NCBI RefSeq assembly: GCF_030700285.1
Contig: NZ_JAUYZJ010000008.1
Location: forward strand, 62,001-126,000
From: Methylobacterium sp. NEAU K
GTDB lineage: Bacteria; Pseudomonadota; Alphaproteobacteria; Rhizobiales; Beijerinckiaceae
Direction of reading: 5' to 3'
Length of the DNA: 64,000 nucleotides
Below the pieces are notes generated by a model that made no database searches, was not told the origin of the DNA, and saw nothing but the letters and a program-made list of their open reading frames with translations. Below, piece by piece: positions 8,070 through 16,613 of this stretch; the stretch's first letter is position 1, and each line of letters opens with the position of its first letter. A program made the translations under genes and the position numbers.

Positions 8070-8300
8070 TCAGACGTCCAGAGCGATGCGACGCCGGCGA
8101 CCGACCAAGCGAACGCGCGACGGATCGAGGGCCGAGAAAAGCCCATTGCGGTCACGCACCTCGGCCGGGGTTTCGAGGCCCTGCTCAATGCGCACGAGAT
8201 CGTCCTGCCGGGCGCGCTCTTTCTCGCGACGGCGCTCGGACACACTGGAGGTTGCGATGGGCTGCATGACCAACACCGTCCACGGACACAAATTGATCAT
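8070..8300 (-). CDS. Small hypothetical protein, up to 76 aa
   Basis: The stretch MQPIATSSVSERRREKERAR and the following acidic/basic helix (QDDLVRIEQGLETPAEVRDRNG) look protein-like, and no larger gene competes here. Starts are possible at 8300 or 8264; neither has a clear Shine-Dalgarno sequence. It sits between the right end of the IS3 element and glmS. I recognise no family, and it may be a fragment or spurious. Confidence 0.3.
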   Translation of the reverse strand: MINLCPWTVLVMQPIATSSVSERRREKERARQDDLVRIEQGLETPAEVRDRNGLFSALDPSRVRLVGRRRRIALDV

Positions 8301-8364
8301 GGCGGATCAGCGCTTGGTGTCAAATCACGGTCAATGCCCAATGAGGGCGTGATCCCGTCCTCCG

Positions 8365-8409
8365 TTTGTCCAAATGGCCAGACTTTATTTTCAGGCCATT
8401 TTGGACAAA
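8365..8409. repeat. Large AT-rich inverted repeat downstream of glmS
   Basis: TTTGTCCAAATGGCC (8365-8379) pairs with GGCCATTTTGGACAAA (8394-8409), a 15-bp stem with one bulged base and a 14-bp loop, followed by an AT-rich tract. It lies 59 bp beyond the glmS stop. It could act as a transcript-end structure for glmS, but no U-run follows on the minus strand. A small mobile-repeat remnant is the alternative. Confidence 0.45.
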
Positions 8410-8467
8410 ATAATTATTTGGACCGACTTTTTGGCTGTCTACAGGTCATCCGCAATCCGTGAGGCGG

Positions 8468-10294
8468 CTATTCGACGGTGACCGACTTCGCGAGGTTCCG
8501 GGGCTGGTCGACGTCTTTCCCCATGAACACCGCGGTGTGATAGGCCACCAGCTGGATCGGTACCGCGTAGACGATCGGTGCCACGGTGGCGTCGAGGTCC
8601 GGCATCGTCACGGTCGCCATGGTGTCGAGCCCGTGCTCGGCCGCGCCCTTGGCGTCCCCGATCAGCACGATCCGCCCGCCCCGGGCGGCGACCTCCTGCA
8701 TGTTCGAGACCGTCTTCTCGAACACCGCGTCGTGGGGCGCGATCACGATCACCGGCACGCTCTCGTCGATCAGCGCGATCGGCCCGTGCTTCAGCTCGCC
8801 CGCCGCGTAGCCTTCCGCGTGGATGTAGCTGATCTCCTTGAGCTTCAGTGCGCCCTCGAGGGCCATCGGGTAGCTCGTGCCGCGCCCGAGGTAGAGCACG
8901 TCGCGCGCCTTCGCGACCTCCCGGGCCAGAAGCTCGATCTCCGGCTCACGCGTGAGCGCCTCGGCCATCAGGCCGGGCGCCTTGATCAGCGCATCGACCA
9001 GCCGGCGCTCGCCCGCCGCGTCGAGGGTGCCGCGGGCGCGCCCCGCCGCGATGGCGAGGCACAGGAGCACGGTGAGTTGGCAGGAGAACGCCTTGGTCGA
9101 GGCCACGCCGATCTCGGGACCGGCCAGGGTCGGCATCACCACGGAGGATTCCCGCGCGATCGTCGAGGTCGGCACGTTGACGACGCTGAGCGTGTGCTGA
9201 CCCTGGCTCTTGGCGTAGCGCAGGGAGGCCAGCGTATCGGCAGTCTCGCCCGATTGCGAGATCACCAGCGTCAGCCCGTCCTTCTCCAGGGGCGCCTCGC
9301 GGTAGCGGGCCTCGGAAGCCACGTCGATCTCCACGGGCAGCCGCGCGACCTGCTCGAACCAGTAGCGGGCCACGAGACCGGCATAGAAGGCCGTGCCGCA
9401 GGCGGTGATGTACACGCGGCTGAGCTTGGCGAAGTCGAAGGGCAGCGCCTCGGGCAGAAGGACCCGGCCGTTCGCCATGTCGACGTAATGGGCCAGCGTG
9501 CGGCCCACCACCTCGGGCTGCTCGTGGATCTCCTTCGCCATGAAGTGGCGGTGGTTGCCCTTGTCGATCCGGTAGGCCTGCGTGGCGATCTTCTGGCGCG
9601 GCCGCTCGACGCGCGCTCCGGTCTGGTCGCGAATTTCCGCACCGTCCCGATTGAGGATCGCCCAATCGCCCTCGTCGAGATAGGTGATCGCGTCCGTGAA
9701 CGGCGCGAGCGCCAGGGCGTCCGAGCCGAGATAGGTCTCGCCGTGACCGAAGCCGATGGCGAGCGGGGCGCCGTGCCGCGCGCCGATCAGCAGGTTCTCT
9801 TCGCCCGCGAAGATGAAGCCCAGCGCGAAGGCGCCGCGCAAGCGCGGCAGGGCGGCGGCGACCGCGTCGACCGGGCCCATCTGCTGGTCCATGTTGCGGC
9901 TCACCAGTTGGGCCACGACCTCGGTGTCGGTCTCCGTCTCGAACACGACGCCCTCGGCCTCCAGCTCGCGCTTCAGCTCGCGGAAGTTCTCGATGATGCC
10001 GTTATGCACGACCGCGAGCCGCTTGGTCGCGTGCGGGTGGGCGTTGGTCTCGTTCGGGCGCCCGTGGGTCGCCCAGCGGGTATGGCCGATGCCGATCGTG
10101 CCGGTGAGCGGCTCACGCTCGAGGCGCTCCTCCAGGTTGATGAGCTTGCCGGATGCGCGCCGCCGCTCCAGCCGCCCGTGCTCCAGGGTGGCGATGCCGG
10201 CGGAGTCGTAGCCGCGGTATTCGAGCCGCCGCAGGGCCTCGACCACCTGCCCCGCCACCGCGTCGCGTCCGACGATGCCGACGATGCCGCACAT
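8468..10294 (-). CDS. glmS: Glutamine--fructose-6-phosphate aminotransferase (isomerizing)
   Basis: 608 aa, the normal length. It converts fructose-6-phosphate and glutamine to glucosamine-6-phosphate, the first step toward UDP-GlcNAc for peptidoglycan and LPS. The N terminus MCGIVGIVG carries the Ntn nucleophile Cys exposed after Met removal. The glutaminase domain covers ~2-220 (GHTRWATHG; HNGIIENF). Two SIS sugar-isomerase domains follow (~285-425 with SQSGETADTLASLR; ~455-600), and the end is the classic AKSVTVE. It lies 151 bp downstream of glmU in the same direction, so the two UDP-GlcNAc steps are probably co-expressed. Confidence 0.98.
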   Translation of the reverse strand: MCGIVGIVGRDAVAGQVVEALRRLEYRGYDSAGIATLEHGRLERRRASGKLINLEERLEREPLTGTIGIGHTRWATHGRPNETNAHPHATKRLAVVHNGIIENFRELKRELEAEGVVFETETDTEVVAQLVSRNMDQQMGPVDAVAAALPRLRGAFALGFIFAGEENLLIGARHGAPLAIGFGHGETYLGSDALALAPFTDAITYLDEGDWAILNRDGAEIRDQTGARVERPRQKIATQAYRIDKGNHRHFMAKEIHEQPEVVGRTLAHYVDMANGRVLLPEALPFDFAKLSRVYITACGTAFYAGLVARYWFEQVARLPVEIDVASEARYREAPLEKDGLTLVISQSGETADTLASLRYAKSQGQHTLSVVNVPTSTIARESSVVMPTLAGPEIGVASTKAFSCQLTVLLCLAIAAGRARGTLDAAGERRLVDALIKAPGLMAEALTREPEIELLAREVAKARDVLYLGRGTSYPMALEGALKLKEISYIHAEGYAAGELKHGPIALIDESVPVIVIAPHDAVFEKTVSNMQEVAARGGRIVLIGDAKGAAEHGLDTMATVTMPDLDATVAPIVYAVPIQLVAYHTAVFMGKDVDQPRNLAKSVTVE

Positions 10295-10445
10295 GGAATT
10301 GTCTCTCGCTCTGGCGCCCGGACCCCGTGCACGCGCAGGCCGCGCAAGGTCCGGGCCGCGCCGCTGAAGGCGGTGCCGACCCGGGGGCTTGTACCGGATC
10401 GAGGCCGCGCAGGGCCAGCCCCGGCCGCGCTCGGGCCTCCCGTCG

Positions 10446-11825
10446 TCAGGAGCCCTTGCCGCGCCGCGCCTTCTCCACCAGGAGCGCGGCCCGCTTCTCC
10501 GCCGCCCATCCCGGCTTAACCGCTTGCCGGCCGCGGGCGATCGCCATGGCGCCGTCGGGCACGTCGTCGGTGATCACCGAACCCGAAGCCACGTAGGCGC
10601 CCTCCCCCACGGTGACCGGGGCCACGAGGGCGGAGTTCGAGCCGATGAAGGCGTCGGCGCCGATCGTCGTCCTGTGCTTGAGCACGCCGTCGTAATTGCA
10701 GGTGATCGTGCCGGCGCCGATATTGGCCTTCGCCCCGACGTCCGCATCACCGAGATAGGTGAGGTGCGCGGCCTTGGCGCCGGGCCCCATCCGGGCGTTC
10801 TTCAGCTCGACGAAGTTGCCGAGTTCCGCGCCAGCCTCCAGGACGGCGTGCCCGCGCAGTCGCACGAACGGCCCGATCCGGACGCCGGCCTCCAGGGACG
10901 TCTCCGTCAGATGCGCGAAGGCCCGTACGGTGCAGCCGTCGCCGACCCGCACCCCCGGTCCGAACACCACGTGCGGCTCGACCACGACGTCGCGCCCGAG
11001 CAGCGTGTCGTGGCTGAGGAACACCGTCTCGGGGGCGACGAGAGTTGCGCCGCCCAGCATGGCGCTGCGGCGCAGCCGGGCCTGGATGGCGGCCTCGGCG
11101 ACGCCGAGCTGCACCCGATCGTTGACGCCCTGCGCCTCCGCCTCGTCCACCGGCACGACGGTGACCGGGAGCCCATCGGCGACCGCGAGGGCCACCGCGT
11201 CCGGCAGGTAGTACTCGCCGGCCGCGTTGTCGTTGCCGATGCGAGTGAGCAGCGCCAGCGCGTGCCGTCCCGACAGCGCCATCAGCCCGGCATTGCACAG
11301 GGTGACGGTGCGCTCGGCCGGGCTCGCATCCTTCTCCTCGCGGATCGCCAGGACGCGGCTGCCCTCCGTGAGCACCCGGCCGTAGCCGGCGGGCGTGGCG
11401 GTCTCGAAGGCGAGCACGGAGACGGCTGCGCCCTCGGCCAGAGGCGCACGCAGTCTCAGGAACGTTTCAGCGGTGATCAGCGGCGTGTCGCCGAAGGCGA
11501 TGACCACGTCGTCGCCCGGCTCGGCGAGCGCGTCGCGGGCGGCCAGAACCGCGTGCGCGGTGCCCAGCCGCTCGGCCTGCGGGAAGACCTGCGCGCCGGG
11601 CGCCTCCCGGGCGATCTCGGCGGCGACGTCCGCGCGGCCGGGCTCCGCCACCACGGCGATCCGGCCGGCGCCGGCCGCCTGCACGGCGGCGAGCACGTGG
11701 CCGAGCATGCTGCGCCCGGCGATCCGGTGGAGCACCTTCGGCAGGTTCGAGCGCATCCGCGTACCCTTCCCGGCCGCGAGCACGATGGCGGTGAGGCTGC
11801 GCGGGGGCGTTGCGGTCGGGGTCAT
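10446..11825 (-). CDS. glmU: Bifunctional GlcN-1-P acetyltransferase / GlcNAc-1-P uridyltransferase
   Basis: 459 aa. The N-terminal pyrophosphorylase half has the nucleotide-binding loop LAAGKGTRMRSNLPKVLH. The C-terminal half has left-handed beta-helix hexapeptide repeats (VGDGCTVRAFAH; IGPFVRLRG; GAKANIGAGTITCNYDG). The enzyme acetylates glucosamine-1-phosphate and then forms UDP-GlcNAc in the cytoplasm. It lies between rpoN and glmS on the same strand. The ATG at 11825 leaves about 10 residues before the core motif, normal for alphaproteobacteria. Confidence 0.97.
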   Translation of the reverse strand: MTPTATPPRSLTAIVLAAGKGTRMRSNLPKVLHRIAGRSMLGHVLAAVQAAGAGRIAVVAEPGRADVAAEIAREAPGAQVFPQAERLGTAHAVLAARDALAEPGDDVVIAFGDTPLITAETFLRLRAPLAEGAAVSVLAFETATPAGYGRVLTEGSRVLAIREEKDASPAERTVTLCNAGLMALSGRHALALLTRIGNDNAAGEYYLPDAVALAVADGLPVTVVPVDEAEAQGVNDRVQLGVAEAAIQARLRRSAMLGGATLVAPETVFLSHDTLLGRDVVVEPHVVFGPGVRVGDGCTVRAFAHLTETSLEAGVRIGPFVRLRGHAVLEAGAELGNFVELKNARMGPGAKAAHLTYLGDADVGAKANIGAGTITCNYDGVLKHRTTIGADAFIGSNSALVAPVTVGEGAYVASGSVITDDVPDGAMAIARGRQAVKPGWAAEKRAALLVEKARRGKGS

Positions 11826-11906
11826 CGCGGGTCCAGGCGTCGTGATACGGCGCGCGACGGATGGGCCGGACGGACGCGTAGCGCAAGGCCGCCGCGGCCG
11901 CGGGTC

Positions 11907-13484
11907 TCAGCGCAGGGCGAGCGCACCGTGGTGCGCGGATCCGTGGGCGTAGTGTTCGCGTCGTCGCTCGATCGAACTCGGGATCCGCAGGGATTCCCGG
12001 TACTTGGCCACCGTCCGCCGGGCGATGTCCACGCCCTCGCTGCGCAGCTTCTGCACCAGCGCGTCGTCGGAGAGCACATCGTCCGGCGTCTCGCCGTCGA
12101 CGAGCTGCTTGATGCGGTGGCGCACGGCCTCGGAGGAATGGGCCGCCATGCCGGCCGCGCCCGGAATAGCCGCGGTGAAGAAGTACTTCATTTCCAGCGT
12201 GCCGCGACTCGTGCCGATCGCCTTGTTGGAGGTCACTCTGGAGACAGTCGATTCGTGCATGCCGATCGCCTCCGCCACGGTCTTGAGGTTCAGTGGGCGC
12301 AGGTGCGTGACCCCGTGGACGAAGAACCCGTCCTGCTGGCGCACGATCTCGGTGGCGACCTTGAGGATCGTGCGGGCGCGCTGCTCCAGGGAGCGGGTGA
12401 GCCAGTTGGCGGTCTGCAGCGCCTCCGACAGGAAGGCCTTGTCGCCCTCGGCGCTCGCACCGCGCACGACGCGGGCATAGTAGCTTTGGTTGACCAGCAC
12501 CCGCGGCAGGGCCTCGCCGTTCAGCTCGACCAGCCAGGACCCGTCGGGCGCCGCACGCACGAACACGTCTGGGATCAGCACCTCGACGGCGCTCGATCCG
12601 AAGGCCCGGCCCGGCTTCGGGTCGAGCCGGCGGATCTCGCCCAGCATGTCGACCAGATCCTCATCGTCCACGCCGCAGAGTCGGCGCAGGGCGCTGAAAT
12701 CGCGCTTGGCCACGAGATCGAGGCGCGAAACCAGCGCCTGCATGGCCGGGTCGAACCGGTCGCGCTCGCGCAGCTGGATCGCCAAGCACTCGGCGAGGTC
12801 CCGGGCAGCGATGCCGGGCGGGTCGAAGTTCTGAACCAGCGACAACATCCGCGCCACGGCGGCGATGTCCGCGCCGAGGCGCTCGGCCACCCCTTCGACC
12901 GTCTCGCGCAGGTAGCCGGCCTCGTCGACCGCGTCGATCAGGAAGCCTCCGATCAGCCGATCGACGGGATCCCGGGTCGCCAGATCGAGCTGGCCCGCGA
13001 GGTGGTCGCGCAGGGAGGTCTCGGCCGTGAGGGTCGCCTCGAAATCGGGCGCCTCGGAATCGAAGCTGCCGCCGGCGCTGCCGTAGGGCGGCGGCGTCAG
13101 CGAGAGCATGTCGCCGCCGCCCGCCTCCCGTATCGGCGTCGGGGTGTCATCCGGGAAGACGTTGTCGAGCCGCGTGTCGAAATCGGTCTCGATCTCGCCG
13201 CGACTCGGATTGAGTTCGGAAGGCAGCCACGCTTCGGGATCTGCCGCGTCGAAGCCGTCGCCGGAGGCCGCCTCGTCCCCATGCCCGCCCGCCTCGGTGG
13301 GCTCACTCGTTGCGGGCAGATCGGACTCGGCGCGCTCCAGCAGCGGATTGCGCTCAAGCTCGGCCTCGACATACGCGGCGAGATCGAGTTGCGACAGTTG
13401 CAGGAGTTTGATCGCTTGCAGGAGCTGCGGCGTCATAACCAGGGCCTGGCCCTGACGCACTTCCAGCCGTTGCACCAAACTCAT
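11907..13484 (-). CDS. rpoN: RNA polymerase sigma-54 factor
   Basis: 525 aa. The glutamine/leucine-rich region I (VMTPQLLQAIKLLQLSQLDL) that contacts activators is followed by an acidic, variable region II (~55-150), the core-binding region, a helix-turn-helix (MHESTVSRVTSNK) and the RpoN box ARRTVAKYRE that reads the -24 element. It directs activator-dependent transcription, for example of nitrogen and transport genes. The neighbouring lptB or hpf genes common in other proteobacteria are not seen here. The start ATG at 13484 gives the typical MSLVQRLEVRQGQ N terminus. Confidence 0.97.
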   Translation of the reverse strand: MSLVQRLEVRQGQALVMTPQLLQAIKLLQLSQLDLAAYVEAELERNPLLERAESDLPATSEPTEAGGHGDEAASGDGFDAADPEAWLPSELNPSRGEIETDFDTRLDNVFPDDTPTPIREAGGGDMLSLTPPPYGSAGGSFDSEAPDFEATLTAETSLRDHLAGQLDLATRDPVDRLIGGFLIDAVDEAGYLRETVEGVAERLGADIAAVARMLSLVQNFDPPGIAARDLAECLAIQLRERDRFDPAMQALVSRLDLVAKRDFSALRRLCGVDDEDLVDMLGEIRRLDPKPGRAFGSSAVEVLIPDVFVRAAPDGSWLVELNGEALPRVLVNQSYYARVVRGASAEGDKAFLSEALQTANWLTRSLEQRARTILKVATEIVRQQDGFFVHGVTHLRPLNLKTVAEAIGMHESTVSRVTSNKAIGTSRGTLEMKYFFTAAIPGAAGMAAHSSEAVRHRIKQLVDGETPDDVLSDDALVQKLRSEGVDIARRTVAKYRESLRIPSSIERRREHYAHGSAHHGALALR

Positions 13485-13989
13485 GCGAGGCCTCGAGCCT
13501 TTCCAGCGCGGTCCGCCAACCGGAGCTGCGTTACCTCCGGCATGGTTCTTGCTACTCGCGTGAAATTATCACTAGCCCGTTCGAGAGCGCGCGTCAAAGT
13601 ACGTCCGCAGTTCGGTGTTGGAAACTGTGCGTGCGCATCGATCGCGTGGCCCCTCGGTCACATTCCGCTCGATGCGCCGCGAAATGTCAGTCGCTGCGTC
13701 TCTGCGGGCAAGTCTCCGCGGATGACTCTCGGGGCGGGTCTTTAACGAAGCTTTGCGCGCTTGCGGGCGCCGCCTTGTCGGCATCGGCACCCTCGTCTGA
13801 ACGGCGCGAGGCCATGCGGCTCAAGGGCCTGTCACGCAAACGTTCTTGCCGCCGCCCGCTCCGGGTCTCACCCCGGGTCGCATCTGGCCGGGCCCTGTGC
13901 GGCGATAGTGCAGGGGGCCTTCACACACGTTAGCGACAGTCAAGACGCGTCGCGGCAGACCTCCTGTTTGCCTCTTGAGGCGATGCGTC
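13485..13989. other. 505-bp gene-poor region upstream of rpoN
   Basis: I see no convincing protein gene. The short open frames here are Arg/Ser/Pro-rich and lack ribosome binding sites. The stretch must contain the rpoN promoter (minus strand). On the plus strand it contains a sigma-54-like -24/-12 element, listed separately. Confidence 0.6.
13538..13553 (+). promoter_or_regulatory. Sigma-54-like promoter element, divergent from rpoN
   Basis: CGGCATGGTTCTTGCT matches the -24/-12 consensus TGGCACG-N4-TTGCW at all but two positions, with the required GG-N10-GC spacing. It points away from rpoN toward the DUF6894 gene at 13990, about 440 bp on. A chance hit in 64 kb is not negligible, and no enhancer site was identified. 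Confidence 0.3.
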
Positions 13990-14268
13990 GTGCGTTACTA
14001 CACCGACTTCATCGACGGCTCAGCGCTTTCCCGCGACGAGGAGGGGCTCGAATTCGGAGATCGACGCGAGGCCTGTCGATCGGCCGCGGAAGCCTTGGTG
14101 GAAATCGCACACGACACGCTTCGGTGCAGGCATGCGCCGCTCTTCACACGCGACCGCCTCGGCCTTCACATGGAGGCTCTGGTGCGGGACGAGGCCGGGT
14201 TGGTCGTCTTCCGAGCCCGGCTCGACCTCGCGCTGGACTGGTCGGACGATCTGCCCGGAGGCCGCTGA
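13990..14268 (+). CDS. DUF6894-type small protein
   Basis: 92 aa, beginning MRYYTDFIDGSALSRDEEGLEF and continuing through REACRSAAEALVEIA. This matches the pattern of the DUF6894 family, abundant in Methylobacterium and rhizobia (aromatic start, xDGxxxxDxxGxE, Ala-rich helix). The GTG at 13990 has GAGG nine bases upstream. A TTG at 13975 is in frame but poorly placed. It converges on the following minus-strand gene with a 9-bp gap. Function unknown. Confidence 0.7.
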   Translation: MRYYTDFIDGSALSRDEEGLEFGDRREACRSAAEALVEIAHDTLRCRHAPLFTRDRLGLHMEALVRDEAGLVVFRARLDLALDWSDDLPGGR

Positions 14269-14277
14269 TCCGCTGCG

Positions 14278-14655
14278 TTACCAGCCGCAATTGGGGACGG
14301 GCGGCTGAGGCTTGGCGAGCGCCGCCTTCTCGATCGGCACCATCGGCCCCCAGGCGTATTTCTGCGCGTAGGGCGTGACGTTGGTGAACAGGCAGCCGAG
14401 CTGGAAATGGCTCGCGCCCATCTCGCCCGAGAAGCCCATGCAATCCAGGAACGTCCAGGTCTGGGGCACCGGGGTCATCGAGCGCCAGCGCGGCATCGCC
14501 ACCGGCGAGCAGACCTTGATCGCCCCGGTGCCGTCATCCGCGTTAAGGGCGCCTCCCGGCATCTGTGCTGCGGCTGGCACGCCGGCCAAGCCGAGAAGGA
14601 GCAGCGCCACCGCCGGGCCGGGCGCACGGGAAAGGTTCGAGCCGGGTAAGTTCAT
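14278..14655 (-). CDS. Secreted four-cysteine hypothetical protein
   Basis: 125 aa with a signal peptide (VALLLLGLAGVPAAAQ, cleavage after AAA near residue 30). The mature part has four cysteines (VCSPV, LDCMGF, LGCLF, PNCGW), enough for two disulfides, and is rich in Trp and Pro. Its start lies 4 bp after the stop of the 76-aa membrane protein and is the third gene of the opgG unit, so an envelope role with opgG is inferred. I recognise no family. Confidence 0.65.
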   Translation of the reverse strand: MNLPGSNLSRAPGPAVALLLLGLAGVPAAAQMPGGALNADDGTGAIKVCSPVAMPRWRSMTPVPQTWTFLDCMGFSGEMGASHFQLGCLFTNVTPYAQKYAWGPMVPIEKAALAKPQPPVPNCGW

Positions 14656-14659
14656 CGGG

Positions 14660-14890
14660 TCAATGCATCGTCCGCCACAGGGTCGCGAGGATCGCGAAGC
14701 CGATCAGGTTGTACAGGATCGCCCAGAGCCAGACGCCCATCACGGCCCGGCTCGGCTGCTGCGGCCGCTGGCGGCCGAGGCGCAGGCGATGCCTGTCCTC
14801 GGGGGTCGGCCAGATCGCGCTCTTGGGCGCTCTCAACAGCCGCGTCAGCGTCTCGGGGAGTTCGATGCCGGGCGGTCGTTCGCCGTTCAT
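14660..14890 (-). CDS. Small single-pass membrane protein coupled to opgG
   Basis: 76 aa. A basic, Pro-rich soluble N-terminal part (RLLRAPKSAIWPTPEDRHR) precedes one membrane helix (VMGVWLWAILYNLIGFAILA, ~50-69). Its ATG overlaps the opgG stop as ATGA, a strong sign of translational coupling. The classic partner of OpgG is the large glucosyltransferase OpgH; it is not in this position, and this short protein cannot replace it. It may tether or regulate periplasmic glucan synthesis; that is inference. Confidence 0.7.
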   Translation of the reverse strand: MNGERPPGIELPETLTRLLRAPKSAIWPTPEDRHRLRLGRQRPQQPSRAVMGVWLWAILYNLIGFAILATLWRTMH

Positions 14891-16512
14891 GGCGGCCTCC
14901 GATGCGGCGATGGGGATCCAGGGCACGGGCTCGGCCCGGGTGCTTCCGGATAGTACTGGTAGGCCCAGGTCTCGGAGAGCAGCCGCTCGCCGTGCTTCAG
15001 CTGCAGCCGCATTTCCACCGGATCCGGGCCCTCGGCATAGACCTTGAGGAAGACGCGCCACGGGCTCGGCTTGCCGTAAGGCGCCCAGGTCGCGCCGGCC
15101 TCCTCGGCGCTGCCGCGCGAGAGCGTCAGGGCGACCGTGGCTTTCTCGGGATCGAGGCCAGCCAGGGCCGCGCCCTCGAATTCCAGCACGAACTGGCGCA
15201 CCAGGTTCGCGCGGCCCGGGCGCCTGTCCGGGTCGGGCAGCCAGGACGCCTTGGTGGCCCGGGTCGCGACGCACCGGGCGCGATCCGTGGCGACCGGCTC
15301 CGCGACGGGCCAGTGCAGGCGATAGGCGAAGCTGCGCTCCGCGCCGGCGGCCGGCTGATCGGCCGGCACCCACAGGGCGACGATATTGTCGTCGGTCTCC
15401 TGGTGAGTCGGGATCTCGACGAGCTGCACGCTGCCCGCCCCCCAATCGCCCTGCGGCTCGACCCAGATGTCGGGCCGGTTCTCCTCGAAGCCGTCGTCGA
15501 TGTAGTTGGCGAAGGCCCGGTCGCGCTGAAGCAGGCCGAAGCCCTTGGGCGAGCGGTCCGCGAAGGCGCTGACGCTGAGGCGCGGCGGGTTGTTGAGTGG
15601 GCGCCAGATCATCTCCCCGGCGCCGGTCTGCATCAGCAGCCCGTCGGAATCGTGCACCTCGGGGCGCCAATCGCTGGCAAGGAACCGGCTCATCCCCTCC
15701 GAGTACCAGAGCATCGAGGTCAGCGGCGCCACGCCGAACCGCTCGACGGCCTTGCGCATGTAGAGCGTGCAGGCGACGTCGATCACCACGTGCGGCTCCT
15801 TCCGGGCGGTGAACCGATAGGCGCCGGTGAGGCTCTGTCCTTCGAGCAGGGCCAGCACGGTGACCGCCCCATCCGAGGCCGGCGCTACGTAGAAGCGGGT
15901 GAAGACGGGAAATTCTTCGGTCTTGCCGGGGCCGGGCGCGGTGTCGATGGCGATGCCCCGGGCCGACGCGCCGTATTGCGCGCCATCCCCGGCGGCGCGG
16001 AAGTAGGATGCCCCCAGGAAGGCCAGCCAGTCGCCGTCATCGCCCGGCTGGCCAGCCGGGACCTTCTGGAATCGGACGCCCGCGAAGCCGGCGCCGTCGG
16101 GCAGGTCCTTGCCAGGATTGCCGGCCGGGTAGGCGAAGAGATCGCGGGAATAGAGGAGCTCGCGGGCTTGGCCGACTTCGAGGGCAAAGACCTTCACCGG
16201 ATGCCGGAAGAAGTTGCCGAGATGGAAGAAGGTGACCGGGTACGGGCTCTCCGGAAACAGCGCGTGGCCGGGCGGATAGCGGATCTCCTGCAGGGGGCCG
16301 TAGGTCAGGGCATCGAGCGCGGCTGAAGCCGGTGCTTCGGCGGGCGGCGCATAAGGCCGGTCCCGCAGGGCCCGGGCGAGGTCTTTCAGACGGTCGAAAT
16401 CCATCGGCTCGGGAGGCGCCAGGCGTGGTCCGCCGGAAGCCGCCAGGGCGAGGCCCGGGAGCGGCGCGAGGGCCATGAGGCCGAGGGCTGTCAGGACGCG
16501 TCGCGTGATCAA
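14887..16512 (-). CDS. opgG: Periplasmic glucan biosynthesis protein OpgG/MdoG
   Basis: 541 aa from a TTG at 16512 preceded by GAGAG. This start gives an export signal with a twin-arginine-like opening (ITRRVLTALGLMALAPLPGLALA). Family landmarks include FDRLKDLARALRDRPYAPP near the mature N terminus, IRYPPGHALFP, FFHLGNFFRHPV, FGVAPLTSMLWYSEGM and GFGLLQRDRAFANYIDD. The OpgG/OpgD family builds or branches osmoregulated beta-glucans in the periplasm. The frame extends upstream to 16686, but that would overlap the Sco gene. No opgH is nearby. It is followed by two tightly packed small envelope genes. Confidence 0.9.
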   Translation of the reverse strand: MITRRVLTALGLMALAPLPGLALAASGGPRLAPPEPMDFDRLKDLARALRDRPYAPPAEAPASAALDALTYGPLQEIRYPPGHALFPESPYPVTFFHLGNFFRHPVKVFALEVGQARELLYSRDLFAYPAGNPGKDLPDGAGFAGVRFQKVPAGQPGDDGDWLAFLGASYFRAAGDGAQYGASARGIAIDTAPGPGKTEEFPVFTRFYVAPASDGAVTVLALLEGQSLTGAYRFTARKEPHVVIDVACTLYMRKAVERFGVAPLTSMLWYSEGMSRFLASDWRPEVHDSDGLLMQTGAGEMIWRPLNNPPRLSVSAFADRSPKGFGLLQRDRAFANYIDDGFEENRPDIWVEPQGDWGAGSVQLVEIPTHQETDDNIVALWVPADQPAAGAERSFAYRLHWPVAEPVATDRARCVATRATKASWLPDPDRRPGRANLVRQFVLEFEGAALAGLDPEKATVALTLSRGSAEEAGATWAPYGKPSPWRVFLKVYAEGPDPVEMRLQLKHGERLLSETWAYQYYPEAPGPSPCPGSPSPHRRPP

Positions 16513-16613
16513 GCTGCGCTCTCGGGATTCGGCCGGGCCATGCGGCCCCTGCCGCCCTCTAGCCACGCTGGCGCGGCGGCGCAATTTTTCGCGTCCGGGC
16601 GCGGGCGCGTGAC

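Noticed and set aside
8459-13745. Very long plus-strand open frames (686 and 1118 codons)
   Set aside because: They are exactly antisense to glmS, glmU and rpoN, are Arg/Gly/His-rich without domains, and arise from GC-biased third positions.
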